Part shown: one piece after another, positions 35,657 to 44,754 of the stretch
How the letters are laid out: every line of letters starts with the position of its first letter
How positions within the stretch are numbered: the stretch's first letter is position 1
Notes under the pieces: model-generated
Told to the model about the DNA's origin: nothing
Database searches by the model: none
The model's input: only the letters and a program-made list of their open reading frames with translations
DNA from: Leifsonia aquatica H1aii
GTDB taxonomy: Bacteria; Actinomycetota; Actinomycetes; Actinomycetales; Microbacteriaceae
Length of the DNA stretch: 64,000 bases
Direction of reading: 5' to 3'
Assembly (NCBI RefSeq): GCF_000633535.1
Contig: NZ_AYMR01000018.1
Location: 124,001 to 188,000 of the forward strand
Program-made: the position numbers and the translations under genes

Positions 35657-36241
35657 TCAGGTGAACTGGACGATGCGCGTCGGGGTGACGGCGCCGTCGA
35701 CGGGCTGGTCGTGCCGCTCCCGCGGGACCTCGTCCACGAGCTCGCCGTCGAAGAGGACGGCGTACACAGGGGGACATTTTTCCATGCTCCCGAGTGTCTT
35801 GTCGAAATAGCCGCGCCCCCATCCCATCCGCATGCCCGAGGCGTCCACCGCCGCGGCCGGGACGAGGATGAGGTCGACGTCGTTGATCGCGATGGGCCCG
35901 AGCAGTTCGCCGACGGCCTCCGGCATCCCGAACAACCCCTCGGTCTCGGTCTCGCCGTCGCCCGTGGTCCAGTCGAGCAGCCCGTCCTCCCGCGAGATGG
36001 GAAGCAGCACCCGCACCCCCTGGGCGTGCGCCCAGTTGAGGAAGGGGCGGGTGTCCGGCTCGATCGTGGTGGAGAGGAAGCAGGCCACCGAGCGCGCGTT
36101 CAGGTCCGTCGTCAGATCGACGAGGTTGCGGGTGAGTCCGGCGGTCGCGGTGGAGCGCTCCGTCGTGGTGAGGTTCTGTCGTCGCTCCCGTAGTTCTGCG
36201 CGCAAGGCGCGTTTGCGGTGGGCGGCAGTGTCCGGGTCCAT
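35657..36241 (-). CDS. 5-formyltetrahydrofolate cyclo-ligase
   Basis: 194 residues. ATP-dependent conversion of 5-formyl-THF to 5,10-methenyl-THF in folate recycling. The family pattern is clear: a basic N terminus for ATP binding (HRKRALRAELRERR), LPISREDGLLDW, LILVPAAAVDASGMRMGWGRGYFDKTL (the GxRxGxGxGYYD motif, with Trp and Phe variants). A TAGGAT -10 box lies 6 nt before the ATG (36253 to 36248), hence leaderless. Divergent from galU. Confidence 0.95.
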   Translation of the reverse strand: MDPDTAAHRKRALRAELRERRQNLTTTERSTATAGLTRNLVDLTTDLNARSVACFLSTTIEPDTRPFLNWAHAQGVRVLLPISREDGLLDWTTGDGETETEGLFGMPEAVGELLGPIAINDVDLILVPAAAVDASGMRMGWGRGYFDKTLGSMEKCPPVYAVLFDGELVDEVPRERHDQPVDGAVTPTRIVQFT

Positions 36242-36300
36242 AGCGCAATCCTAGAAGATGGGGCCGTGACGCCGGACGAAATGCGGATACTGTAGGCGGC

Positions 36301-37251
36301 ATGGCTCACCACGTCACCAAAGCTGTCATCCCCGCGGCCGGCCTCGGCACCCGCTTCCTTCCCGCCACGAAGGCGATGCCGAAGGAGATGCTGCCGGTCG
36401 TCGACAAGCCGGCCATCCAGTACGTCGTCGAGGAGGCCGTCGACGCGGGCCTGCACGACGTGCTGATGATCACGGGCCGCAACAAGAACGCGCTCGAGAA
36501 CCACTTCGACCGCAACGCCGAGCTCGAGGACACCCTGCGCAAGAAGGGCGACACCGACCGGCTCGAGAAGGTCAACTACTCCACCGCCCTCGCCGACATG
36601 CACTACGTGCGCCAGGGCGACCCGAAGGGCCTCGGCCACGCCGTCCTGCGCGCGAAGATGCACGTGGGCCGCGAGCCGTTCGCCGTGCTGCTCGGTGACG
36701 ACATCATCGACTCCCGCGACCCGCTGCTGAAGCGGATGCTGGAGGTGCAGTTCCAGCTGAACACCACCGTGATCGCCCTGATGGAGGTCGACCCGGACAG
36801 CATCCACCTATACGGTGCGGCCGCCGTCGAGGAGACCGACGAGGACGACGTGGTCCGCATCACCGGGCTGGTGGAGAAGCCGGACAAGAAGGACGCTCCC
36901 TCCAACTACGCGGTCATCGGCCGCTACATCCTGCGCCCCGAGGTCTTCGACGTGCTCGAGCGCACCGAGCCGGGCCGTGGCAACGAGATCCAGCTCACCG
37001 ACGCACTGCAGTCGATGGCCGATGCGCCGGACTGGACCGGCGGCGTGTACGGCGTCGTCTTCCGCGGGCGCCGCTACGACACCGGCGACCGGCTCGACTA
37101 CATCAAGGCGATCGTGCAGCTGGCCTCCGACCGCGAGGACCTCGGCCCGGATCTGCGGCCCTGGCTGCGCGAGTTCGCGAAGGGTCTGGACGACGCCCCG
37201 GAGGAGGCCGTCGAGGAGATGCCGGCCGAGCCCGTCGGCGAGACCGCTTGA
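36301..37251 (+). CDS. galU: UTP-glucose-1-phosphate uridylyltransferase GalU
   Basis: 316 residues. It makes UDP-glucose for wall polysaccharides, glycolipids and trehalose. The nucleotide-binding signature PAAGLGTRFLPATKAMPKEM is followed by DKPAIQYVVEEA, LLGDDIID (Mg-binding Asp) and GLVEKP. TACTGT -10 box 7 nt before the ATG (leaderless). First gene of a run with the GNAT and the GLPR-like membrane protein. In many actinobacteria a moeA/glp gene follows galU; here it is absent. Confidence 0.96.
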   Translation: MAHHVTKAVIPAAGLGTRFLPATKAMPKEMLPVVDKPAIQYVVEEAVDAGLHDVLMITGRNKNALENHFDRNAELEDTLRKKGDTDRLEKVNYSTALADMHYVRQGDPKGLGHAVLRAKMHVGREPFAVLLGDDIIDSRDPLLKRMLEVQFQLNTTVIALMEVDPDSIHLYGAAAVEETDEDDVVRITGLVEKPDKKDAPSNYAVIGRYILRPEVFDVLERTEPGRGNEIQLTDALQSMADAPDWTGGVYGVVFRGRRYDTGDRLDYIKAIVQLASDREDLGPDLRPWLREFAKGLDDAPEEAVEEMPAEPVGETA

Positions 37252-37311
37252 GCAGGCGACCGACCCGCGTCGGTACGCGACCGAACCTCAGCCTGCACGA
37301 AGGAGATGCCC

Positions 37312-37974
37312 GTGGCGATCGTGGTCCCCACCCTCGGTGAGGGGCCGGTGGGATTGCGCCCCATCCGGCTGCGCGATGCGCGCGCGCTCGAGCGCTCCCT
37401 GCTCGACAACCGCGGCTGGCTGCGCCAGTGGGAGGCGACCAGCCCGTACTCGCCCGGTTCCTTCGACACCCGCGCCAGCATCCGCTCCCTGCTCGCCAAC
37501 GCGCGTGCCGGTCACGGCCTGCCGTTCATCGTCGAGTACGAGGGACGCCTGGCCGGCCAGCTGAACGTGTCGTCGATCGCCTACGGGTCGCTCTCCAGCG
37601 CGACCATCGGCTACTGGGTCGCCCAGGAGTTCGCCGGTCGCGACATCACCCCGACGGCCGTCGCGCTCGCCACCGACTATTGCTTCTACCAGCTGGGCCT
37701 GCACCGGATGGAGATCTGCATCCGGCCCGAGAACAAGCCGAGCCTGCGCGTCGTGGAGAAGCTCGGCTTCCGCTACGAAGGCCTGCGTCGCCGCTACATC
37801 CACATCAACGGCGACTGGCGCGACCACTTCTGCTTCGGGCTCGTGTCGGAGGAGCTGACCCAGGGCGTCCTGCGGCGCTGGCGCGACGGGGGAGTGCCCC
37901 CGGACGCCGCGGTCGTGAACGCGGAGGACCTCGCCGCCGCTGCACTGCCGCTCCCCGTCGCCCGTCTGCGCTGA
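37312..37974 (+). CDS. GNAT acetyltransferase, RimJ/RimL-like
   Basis: 220 residues. It transfers acetyl from acetyl-CoA, probably to a protein N terminus or amine. The first domain segment is VGLRPIRLRDARALERSLLDN. Motif A-like FAGRDITPTAVALATDYCF and motif B HRMEICIRPENKPSLRVVEKLGF give the acetyl-CoA site. GTG 37312 is preferred: GAAGGAG is 6 nt upstream, while ATG 37306 touches it. Position between galU and the GLPR-like gene is conserved in actinobacteria. Confidence 0.9.
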   Translation: MAIVVPTLGEGPVGLRPIRLRDARALERSLLDNRGWLRQWEATSPYSPGSFDTRASIRSLLANARAGHGLPFIVEYEGRLAGQLNVSSIAYGSLSSATIGYWVAQEFAGRDITPTAVALATDYCFYQLGLHRMEICIRPENKPSLRVVEKLGFRYEGLRRRYIHINGDWRDHFCFGLVSEELTQGVLRRWRDGGVPPDAAVVNAEDLAAAALPLPVARLR

Positions 37975-38028
37975 GACACACCCCCCGCCTGCCCCGGCTG
38001 GACGCGCGCAGCCCCCTAGCGTAGAGAC

Positions 38029-39090
38029 ATGAATGGGGATGTGATGGGCGGAGGGGTGGTCGTCGCCATCGCGGCCGTCCTGTGGCTGGCCTATCTGGTC
38101 CCGGTCTGGCTGCGCCGCCGCGAGTACGTCGCCACCGAGCGCAACGCGGTCCGGCTGCAGCAGACGTTGCGCATCCTCGCCGAGACCAGCGAGCTGCCCG
38201 ACGAGGTCCGCGTCGAGGCCACGGCCCGCACGGTGGCCGAGCAGCAGCGTGTGCTCCGCCGCGCCGAGCAGCGTCACGCCGCGGAGGCCCGGGCGGAGGC
38301 CGCAGCGCACGCCCGCCGCGAGCAGGCCATCGCCGAGGAGCGCCGCCTCGTCGCCGAGGAGGCCGAACGCGCCGCCACCGCTGCGATCGCCGTGGAGCGC
38401 GCCTCGCGGGCCGCTGCGGCCCAGCGGGCGCGAGCGATCTCGACGGCCGCCAGCAACCGTCCCGTCCTCTCGCCGACCCGTCGACGCCGGCTGCGCCGCG
38501 CCCGTGCGCTCAGCACGCTCGTCCTCGTCGCCGGGGTGATCGGCGTCATCGCCGGCACCGGGATCATGCTCTCGTCCGGCGCCTGGCTCGTCCCGGCGCT
38601 GTCCGCCGCGGTGTCGGTCGCCGCCCTCGGCATGCTCGGCCGGCTGGCCCAGCCCCAGGAGGCTCCCGCGGCCCCGGTGCGCGCGGTCACCATCCCGGCC
38701 GCCCCCGCGATCTACGACGACGCCCAGCACGATCTGCCGGTGCAGGAGCGTCTGCGCCAGAGCTGGACGCCGCGTCCGCTGCCCAAGCCGCTGCACCTGT
38801 CGCCCGGCACCGTCGCGGCCGCCGCCATGGCGTCCGTCGATGCCGCCACCGAGCTGCGTCGTGCCGCCGCTCGTGCCGAGTTCGAGCGCAAGGCGGCCGA
38901 GGTCGCCCCGGTCGCCCCGGTCGCTCCGGTCGCGCCCCCCGTCCCGCTGCGCCCGGTCGCGGTGGCGCCCGCCGTCCCAGCGCCCGAGCCCATCCCGAGC
39001 CGGTACTCCAGCATGGGTATCGTCGGCGACGCCGCCGATGGCAGCATCGATCTCGACGCGGTGCTCCGCCGCCGCCGGGCCGCGAGCTGA
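38029..39090 (+). CDS. Coiled-coil membrane protein (GLPR-like, galU-linked)
   Basis: 353 residues. One N-terminal span (residues ~7-25) runs into LVPVWLRRR, then a long Ala/Glu/Arg coiled coil (residues ~65-140). Two further spans follow near residues 165-205. An Ala/Pro-rich cytoplasmic tail ends in IDLDAVLRRRR. Gene position and topology match the actinobacterial membrane partner (GLPR) of the gephyrin-like divisome protein Glp. Function here is inferred from that and is doubtful since glp is missing. TAGCGT -10 box 6 nt before the ATG. Confidence 0.75.
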   Translation: MNGDVMGGGVVVAIAAVLWLAYLVPVWLRRREYVATERNAVRLQQTLRILAETSELPDEVRVEATARTVAEQQRVLRRAEQRHAAEARAEAAAHARREQAIAEERRLVAEEAERAATAAIAVERASRAAAAQRARAISTAASNRPVLSPTRRRRLRRARALSTLVLVAGVIGVIAGTGIMLSSGAWLVPALSAAVSVAALGMLGRLAQPQEAPAAPVRAVTIPAAPAIYDDAQHDLPVQERLRQSWTPRPLPKPLHLSPGTVAAAAMASVDAATELRRAAARAEFERKAAEVAPVAPVAPVAPPVPLRPVAVAPAVPAPEPIPSRYSSMGIVGDAADGSIDLDAVLRRRRAAS

Positions 39091-39148
39091 GCCCTGCTCG
39101 ATTTCAAATCGGAAGCGGTGGGGTGCTAGTCTTTCAGAGCAGTTCCCC

Positions 39149-39221
39149 GGGGCTATGGCGCAGTTGGTAGCGCGCTTCGTTCGCATCGAAGAGGTCAGGA
39201 GTTCGAATCTCCTTAGCTCCA
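39149..39221 (+). tRNA. tRNA-Ala (anticodon CGC)
   Basis: A 73-nt cloverleaf: acceptor GGGGCTA pairs with TAGCTCC (one G-T pair), D-arm GCGC with loop AGTTGGTA, anticodon stem CTTCG/CGAAG around the loop TTCGCAT (anticodon CGC, reading GCG Ala codons), T-arm AGGAG-TTCGAAT-CTCCT, discriminator A. The CCA end is not encoded. A strong hairpin follows. Confidence 0.96.
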
Positions 39222-39244
39222 CCGGAGACGTCCGCAGGGACATC

Positions 39245-39278
39245 GCAGAAGGGCCGCTCGAGAGAGCGGCCCTTCTGC
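39245..39278 (+). terminator. Terminator of tRNA-Ala
   Basis: GCAGAAGGGCCGCTC-GAGA and its 15-nt complement make a perfect stem, beginning 23 nt after the tRNA, followed by TTTGCC. The next 190 nt hold only short CTGAGCCGG-type repeats (39307-39345) and no gene. Confidence 0.9.
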
Positions 39279-39472
39279 TTTGCCGCTCGTGTGTGCTGCC
39301 GGCCCGACTGAGCCGGACTGACTGAGCCGGCCTGACTGTACCGGCTTGTTTGGGCTGCTGCGGGCGCGAACCCGCGCCGGGCGTCCCGGATCATGCCGCA
39401 TCCCGGACGCACGGTCATCCCTCCCGGACGACCGATCAGGTGCGGCGGGAGGCGCGGCGCGAGCATGGAGCA

Positions 39473-40699
39473 ATGACACTCCGCGACACCGCTCCCACCT
39501 CCCCGACCGGCGCCGTTCCCGCACAGGGCTCCGCGGGCGGCGGCGAGACCGCGCGCTGGAGCGGCGTGGTGGCACTGCTGGTCGGCGTTTTCGTCCTGGT
39601 GACCAGCGAGTTCCTCCCCGCGAGCCTCCTGCCCGCGATGGCGGCCGAGTTCGGCGTCACCGAGGGCGTCGCCGGCCAGGTGGTGACCGCGACGGCCCTG
39701 GTGGGCGTCGTGGCCGGACCGGCGACGGCCCTGGTGTTCCCCCGGCTCGACCGACGACGGCTCCTGCTCGGACTCCTCGTGCTGGCGTTGGCCGCGAACC
39801 TGGTGACGGCGATCGCCCCGGCCTTCTGGATGGTGGTCGTCGCCCGCGTCGCACTCGGGATGGCCATCTCGGGCACCTGGTCGATGGCGCTGGCGGTCTC
39901 GGCCCACCTCGTGCCGGCGCGCCACCTCGGCCGGGCCATGATGGTCGTCAACACCGGCGTCTCGGCGGCGACCGTGGCTGCGGTGCCGCTGGGCGCCCTC
40001 ATCGGGTCGCTCGCCGGCTGGCGGGTCGTGTTCCTGGCCGTCTCGGCGGCCACGGTCGTCGCGATCGTCGTCCTCGCGCTGGCGATGCCGTCCGTGCCGG
40101 CCGCGGCGGGCACCGGCCTGCGGGCTCTCGGTGCGACCATCCGCTCGAAGGCGATGGTCGTCGGTCTGCTCGGCGTGCTGCTCATCGTCGCGGGGCACTT
40201 CGCGAGTTTCACTTACATCCGACCCGCGGCCGAGCACGTCTCCGGCCTCGACGCGGGCGGGATCGCCGTGCTGCTGGCGGTCTACGGTGTCGGCGGCCTG
40301 ATCGGCAACCTGGTCACCGGTTCGGTCGTGGACCGGCGGCTCGCGACGACGCTCGTGGTGCTGCCGACAGTGCTGGGTGCCGCCGTGATCGTGTTCTCCT
40401 TCTCATCCGGATCGATCGTCGCCTCGTTCGCCGCGGCCGCCGTCTGGGGCATGGCGTTCGGCGGCGTGCCGACCATGGCGCAGACCTGGTCGGCCCGGGT
40501 GGAGCCGGAGCGGATGGAGAGCGCGGGCGGCCTCACCGTGGCGACGTTCCAGCTCGCGATCTCGACAGGAGCGGTGGTGGGCGGCGTGCTCATCGACGCG
40601 GCCGGCGTGTCGGTGGTGTTCGTCGCCGGCGGGATCTCCGCCGTGCTGGGCGGCCTGCTGATCGCCTCGACCCGGCGCTGGTTCGGCCGCCGCGCCTGA
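39473..40699 (+). CDS. MFS transporter, DHA1-type (AraJ/NepI-like)
   Basis: 408 residues, 12 spans. A polar N terminus is followed by VFVLVTSEFLPASLLPAMA, the DHA1 first-span pattern of sugar/purine-riboside efflux proteins. GGAG lies close before the ATG. A longer frame to 39350 lacks a site. It ends facing the AraC gene, with a long palindrome between. Substrate unknown. Confidence 0.9.
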   Translation: MTLRDTAPTSPTGAVPAQGSAGGGETARWSGVVALLVGVFVLVTSEFLPASLLPAMAAEFGVTEGVAGQVVTATALVGVVAGPATALVFPRLDRRRLLLGLLVLALAANLVTAIAPAFWMVVVARVALGMAISGTWSMALAVSAHLVPARHLGRAMMVVNTGVSAATVAAVPLGALIGSLAGWRVVFLAVSAATVVAIVVLALAMPSVPAAAGTGLRALGATIRSKAMVVGLLGVLLIVAGHFASFTYIRPAAEHVSGLDAGGIAVLLAVYGVGGLIGNLVTGSVVDRRLATTLVVLPTVLGAAVIVFSFSSGSIVASFAAAAVWGMAFGGVPTMAQTWSARVEPERMESAGGLTVATFQLAISTGAVVGGVLIDAAGVSVVFVAGGISAVLGGLLIASTRRWFGRRA

Positions 40700-40750
40700 C
40701 CGCGCGACCGCGGGACCGCGCCCTGACCGCGCGACCGCGCCGTCGCGCCG

Positions 40751-40847
40751 CCGTCGCGGGGTCGCATCCTGTCGCTCTGCGCTCCGCTTTCCGACGGAGT
40801 GCGACCCCGCGGGGTGCGGAAAGCGACGGAGTGCGACCCCGCGACGG
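40751..40847. terminator. Long compound palindrome between convergent genes
   Basis: Perfect 16-bp outer arms CCGTCGCGGGGTCGCA (40751-40766) and complement (40832-40847). The centre holds a second pairing (CTTTCCG with CGGAAAG) and two direct copies of CGACGGAGTGCGACCCCGCG. It lies between the MFS and AraC gene ends, so it is a likely bidirectional terminator. Confidence 0.7.
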
Positions 40848-40873
40848 CCGCGGTGCGACGCGCGCCGCGGACG

Positions 40874-41809
40874 TCAGGCGACGGCGCTCGCCTTGCGCCA
40901 GGCGGACGGGTTCGAGCCGGTGTGCCGGCGGAAGGCGCGACTGAACGCCGCCTCCGAGCCGTAACCGAGCGAGGAGGCGGTCTGCGCCACGCTGGCGCGA
41001 TCGTCCGCGAGCAGGATCTTGGCCCGCTCCATCCGCACCCGCAGCAGGTAGCGCGCGGGCGGCTCGCCGACGACGGAGTGGAAGCGTTCGGCGAACGCGG
41101 AGCGGGAGGTGGTGGCGACCCGAGCCAGTCGCTCCAGCGTCCACGCGCCGCCGGGATCGCCCAGGATCGCATCGACCGCGCGGGCGATGTGCGGATCGCT
41201 CGCGGGGAGCAGCCAGCCGTCCGGGGCGCAGCCGTTCTCCACCCAGGCGCGCACGGCGGAGGCCGCGAGCACGCTCACCAGGCGTCCGGCGAACGCGCAG
41301 GAGGCGGGACGTGCGCTGGCGACCTCGGCCACGAGCGCTTCCGCGAGCGCGTTCAGGTGTGCGTCGCGACGCAGCAGCTGGCAGGCGATGAGGGCCTCGG
41401 GCAGCGACCGGACGAGCGGATGCTCGCCGCTGCCCGCCAGACGCAGCGAGCCCGCGATGAACACCGCGTCCCCGTCCGCGCGCACGCGATAGCCCGTCGG
41501 GCGCGTGCGCAGCACGAAGTCGCCCCCGCGCAGGCGGGTGGTCTCGCCGTCGGTGCGCAGTTCCAGCTCACCGCTCATCACCAGGAAGAACGGGACCTCG
41601 CGCACGCGCCCGCCGATCGCCTCGCCGGCGCTCAGCTCGTGCCGGGCGAAGTCGACGAGCGTCCAGTCCATCACCGCGAGCATCTGCTCGAGCACCCGGG
41701 CCGTGCGTTCTGTCAGCGTCGTGACGGCCGGAGCCGAGGCGACCGCAGGCGTCGCCGCGTCCGTCGCCGCGGGGGCGACGGCAGGGGCGTCGATCTCGAT
41801 GATGCTCAC
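40874..41809 (-). CDS. AraC-family regulator
   Basis: 311 residues. The N-terminal cupin-like effector domain (AraC_binding_2 type: VPFFLVMSGELELRTDGETTR) is followed by two C-terminal HTH units (WTLERLARVATTSRSAFAERF and AQTASSLGYGSEAAFSRAF) ending RRHTGSNPSAWR. The first ~30 residues are Ala-rich and may be spurious. On the same strand 52 nt after the LuxR-type gene, so possibly co-transcribed. Targets not evident; the convergent MFS is one candidate. Confidence 0.9.
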   Translation of the reverse strand: MSIIEIDAPAVAPAATDAATPAVASAPAVTTLTERTARVLEQMLAVMDWTLVDFARHELSAGEAIGGRVREVPFFLVMSGELELRTDGETTRLRGGDFVLRTRPTGYRVRADGDAVFIAGSLRLAGSGEHPLVRSLPEALIACQLLRRDAHLNALAEALVAEVASARPASCAFAGRLVSVLAASAVRAWVENGCAPDGWLLPASDPHIARAVDAILGDPGGAWTLERLARVATTSRSAFAERFHSVVGEPPARYLLRVRMERAKILLADDRASVAQTASSLGYGSEAAFSRAFRRHTGSNPSAWRKASAVA

Positions 41810-41861
41810 GCTGAGCGCAACCGCGCGACCCGGTCCGGGATTCCCGATGCCGTCGGCGACC

Positions 41862-44630
41862 TCACGCGCCGTGGTGGAGCACCCCGCTCAGCTCGCGCCG
41901 CGAGCGCAGACCGAGTTTCGCCAGCACCTTGCGCATGTGGAAGGCGACGGTCGGTGCGGAGAGGAACAGGGTGTCGGCGATCTCCGCGTTGGTGAGGCCC
42001 GTGGCGGCCAGCTGGGCGACCTCCCGCTCGCGCCCGCTCAGCGTCTCGAGTCCGTCGAGTGCGGCCGGATCGCCACCGTCGCCGTCGAGCAGCGCCAGCG
42101 CCGCCAGCATCGCGGGGCGTGCTCCGAGGGCGCCGAACGTGCTCGCGGCGGAGCGCAGCATCCGCTCGCCGCCGACGCGCTCGCCTCCCGCTGCCAGGAG
42201 GAGGCGACCCCCGTCGAAGGCCGCCTGCGCGCGCGACCGGGGCACGGGGTCGTTCGAGGCGGCGCGGTACGCCCGGAGCGCCCGCTCGGTGAGCCCGAAC
42301 GCCTCCGCGACCCGGCCCTCCAGCCAGTCGAGCGAGCCGTAGATCGGGGACCATCCGGCGCCCGCGAGCGCCCGCAGCCGCGCGAGTTCGCGATCGGCCT
42401 CCTCCGCGCGACCGAGGGCGGCCAGGGCATCCACCCGGTAGGTGAAGATCGCGGACCCGGCGAGCCAGCGGTCCCCGATCGTCTCGGGCGCGAGTGCGGC
42501 GAGCACCTCCTCGGGACGGCCGAGCGCCCGGGCGCGCTGGACGGCGGCCAGGAGCTCCAGCTCGACGCCGAAGGTGTCGTAGTCGGTGACCGTCACCTCG
42601 TCGGCGATCCGGCGGTTCGCCTCGTAGGCGTCACCGTCTCCCGCCTCGCCGGCGAGTACTGCACGCAGCAGGTAGATCAAGGGGCGGGAGGAGACGTCGA
42701 TGCTGTCCAGTGCGGCGACGGCGGCGTCCTGCAGCATCGCGGCGGCATCGGTCGAGCGGCCGAGCACCCACCAGCAGTACGCGAGCAGCACGCGGGCGTG
42801 GCCGAGACTCCAGCCGACGACTCCGCGGGCGGCGAGCTCCAGCGCGCGCTCGAGGTCGGCGGCCGCTGCGTCCACGACGCCGATGCCCGACAAGACACCG
42901 GCCCGGCAGGTCAGGGCGTCGCTCAGCGCCGGGGAGTCGGCGGCGGTCGCGATGGCGACGGACAACGCCCCCAGCGCGGCCGACACGCGGTCGGTGTCGC
43001 CGATCCGTGCTGCCGCGACGATCGTCAGCCCGGTCGCGCGCAGCCGGATCTCCTCCGCCGAGGGCAGAGGGGCGAGTCGGTCGTCGCTCAGGGTTCGCGG
43101 CTCGGCCAGCAGACGCTCGGCGAGCTCCAGCGTCCGGTCCAGGAGGCCGAGCACCGGGCCGTAGTCGTCGGTCGTGAGCTGCACCATGACGGCCATCATC
43201 GCCGCGTGCATCCGCAGTGTGAGGGCGTCCGGGTGGTCGCCGCGCTGCTCCAGCAGCTCGGCGGCGAAAGCCCCGGCCCACGCGACGTCTCCGGTGATCT
43301 GGCGGGTCTGCAGCAGCGCCAGGTCGCGCACCGGGTCGCGGGGGAGGCTCTCCAGCTCCGGCAGCAGGTCGAGCACGACCGGGCTGACGAAGGCGGCGCC
43401 GGCGAGCACGCACGCCTCGACGACGAGGTCGCCGCGCACTCCCGGGCCGGCGAGGTCCGCGGCGCGGCGGAGGTAGTCGACGGCCCGCTCCGGGTGCCCC
43501 TCGCGCGCCGCCTCGGCCGCGCGGGCGCGGACCGCGCGCAGCAGAGCGGGATCGAGCGTCTGGGTCGCGTCCAGGCGGCAGATCAGCGCCCGGTGCGGGT
43601 GGGCGAGCACGTCCGCCGCGGCGGTCAGGATGGCCGAGCGGCGGTCCGCGCCGAGCCGCTGCCGCACATCCGTCGCGTAGAGGTCGTGGAAGGTCTGCAC
43701 CGCACCCTCCGGCGTACGGACGAGCAGTCCCGCGGCGACCGCGGCCTCCACGCCCACGCGTTCGCCGAGGGCCGCGGCGATGCGGTCGATCTCGTCCGCC
43801 GTCGCGGCATCGCGCAGCGCGGCGGAGATCTCGACCGCCGCCACGACGGGCCGCGGCTGGTCGGCGCCGGCCGAGCGGAACGGGTTCTCGGGCTGATGCG
43901 GCAGCCGCACGTCCTCGTCCCAGTGCGCGCGACGCCCGTCGGACGGTCGTTCCATCGCGCCGACCACCGCGTCGAGCAGCACGGGGAGGCCGCCGGAGAG
44001 CTCGCGGATGCGGGCGGCGAGCCGCAGCGACACCTCGACGTCGTGCACCCGGGAGACGTACTCGCGCACGCCCGCGGCATCGAGCGGTTCGAGCCGGACC
44101 AGGCGGGTCTCCTCCCACGCGCCCGGCTCCGCCTCGACGAGGGCCGCGGCGATCTCCTCGGTGCGGGGAGCATGCCCGGCGAGGAGCACGCACACGCCGT
44201 CGTGGGCGATCCGGCCGAGGACGAAACGCAGCGCCTGCACCGACTGCTCGTCGATCCATTGCGCGTTGTCGATCACGAGGGCGAGCCGGCGTGCAGCCGA
44301 CGTGCCGCGGGCGAGCGCGGGCAGCAGCGCGCGGGAGACGCTCAGCAGGTCGGGCGCACCGGCCTCACCGAGCACGCCGAGCCTCAGACCGGCCGCATGC
44401 GCCAGCTTGTCGGCCAGGGCGAACGGGAACGACGCCTCGAACGCGTCGGCGCTGACGGCGACGACGCGCAGCCGGTCGGCCGCCGCGGTGAACTGGCGCA
44501 GCCAGGTGCTCTTGCCCACCCCGGCCAGACCGGTGAGGGCGATGAGGGTCCCGGTCGGGCGACGGGCGCGGGCGAGGACGGCCTCGGGACGGTCCTCCGG
44601 GGCGAGCGCGGGGTGCGGACAGGTCGGCAT
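41862..44630 (-). CDS. LAL-type LuxR regulator with AAA ATPase domain
   Basis: About 922 residues. The N-terminal STAND ATPase has P-loop GLAGVGKS (~35) and Walker B RLALVIDNAQWID (~115). A long helical repeat region is followed by the C-terminal LuxR HTH LSGREREVAQLAATGLTNAE and IADTLFLSAPTVAFHMRKV. Large ATP-binding LuxR proteins act as signal-triggered activators. ATG 44630 is chosen over GTG 44639, which abuts a TAGCAT -10 box. A 19-bp palindrome covers its -35 and faces the divergent surface-protein gene. Confidence 0.9.
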   Translation of the reverse strand: MPTCPHPALAPEDRPEAVLARARRPTGTLIALTGLAGVGKSTWLRQFTAAADRLRVVAVSADAFEASFPFALADKLAHAAGLRLGVLGEAGAPDLLSVSRALLPALARGTSAARRLALVIDNAQWIDEQSVQALRFVLGRIAHDGVCVLLAGHAPRTEEIAAALVEAEPGAWEETRLVRLEPLDAAGVREYVSRVHDVEVSLRLAARIRELSGGLPVLLDAVVGAMERPSDGRRAHWDEDVRLPHQPENPFRSAGADQPRPVVAAVEISAALRDAATADEIDRIAAALGERVGVEAAVAAGLLVRTPEGAVQTFHDLYATDVRQRLGADRRSAILTAAADVLAHPHRALICRLDATQTLDPALLRAVRARAAEAAREGHPERAVDYLRRAADLAGPGVRGDLVVEACVLAGAAFVSPVVLDLLPELESLPRDPVRDLALLQTRQITGDVAWAGAFAAELLEQRGDHPDALTLRMHAAMMAVMVQLTTDDYGPVLGLLDRTLELAERLLAEPRTLSDDRLAPLPSAEEIRLRATGLTIVAAARIGDTDRVSAALGALSVAIATAADSPALSDALTCRAGVLSGIGVVDAAAADLERALELAARGVVGWSLGHARVLLAYCWWVLGRSTDAAAMLQDAAVAALDSIDVSSRPLIYLLRAVLAGEAGDGDAYEANRRIADEVTVTDYDTFGVELELLAAVQRARALGRPEEVLAALAPETIGDRWLAGSAIFTYRVDALAALGRAEEADRELARLRALAGAGWSPIYGSLDWLEGRVAEAFGLTERALRAYRAASNDPVPRSRAQAAFDGGRLLLAAGGERVGGERMLRSAASTFGALGARPAMLAALALLDGDGGDPAALDGLETLSGREREVAQLAATGLTNAEIADTLFLSAPTVAFHMRKVLAKLGLRSRRELSGVLHHGA

Positions 44631-44657
44631 CGTGCCCACATGCTAGCGGGCCAGCGC

Positions 44658-44676
44658 ACTATCCGGTCCGGATAGT
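44658..44676. promoter_or_regulatory. 19-bp palindrome between LAL regulator and surface protein
   Basis: ACTATCCGG-T-CCGGATAGT is perfect except for its single centre base. It covers the -35 region of the regulator promoter (-10 TAGCAT at 44645-44640, minus strand) and lies upstream of the TAGCGT -10 box (44715-44720) of the divergent gene. Likely binding site of the LuxR-type protein or another dimeric regulator. Confidence 0.75.
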
Positions 44677-44754
44677 CCTGACGGCCCGTGCGGATCCGCC
44701 CACTCGCGCGTGCATAGCGTGGCGAGAGTCTCTGGTCTCGAAAGGTCTCGTCTC

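Noticed and set aside
41505-44675. A 1,056-codon plus-strand frame
   Set aside because: Shadow of the LAL regulator and AraC genes on the other strand; no recognisable domain.
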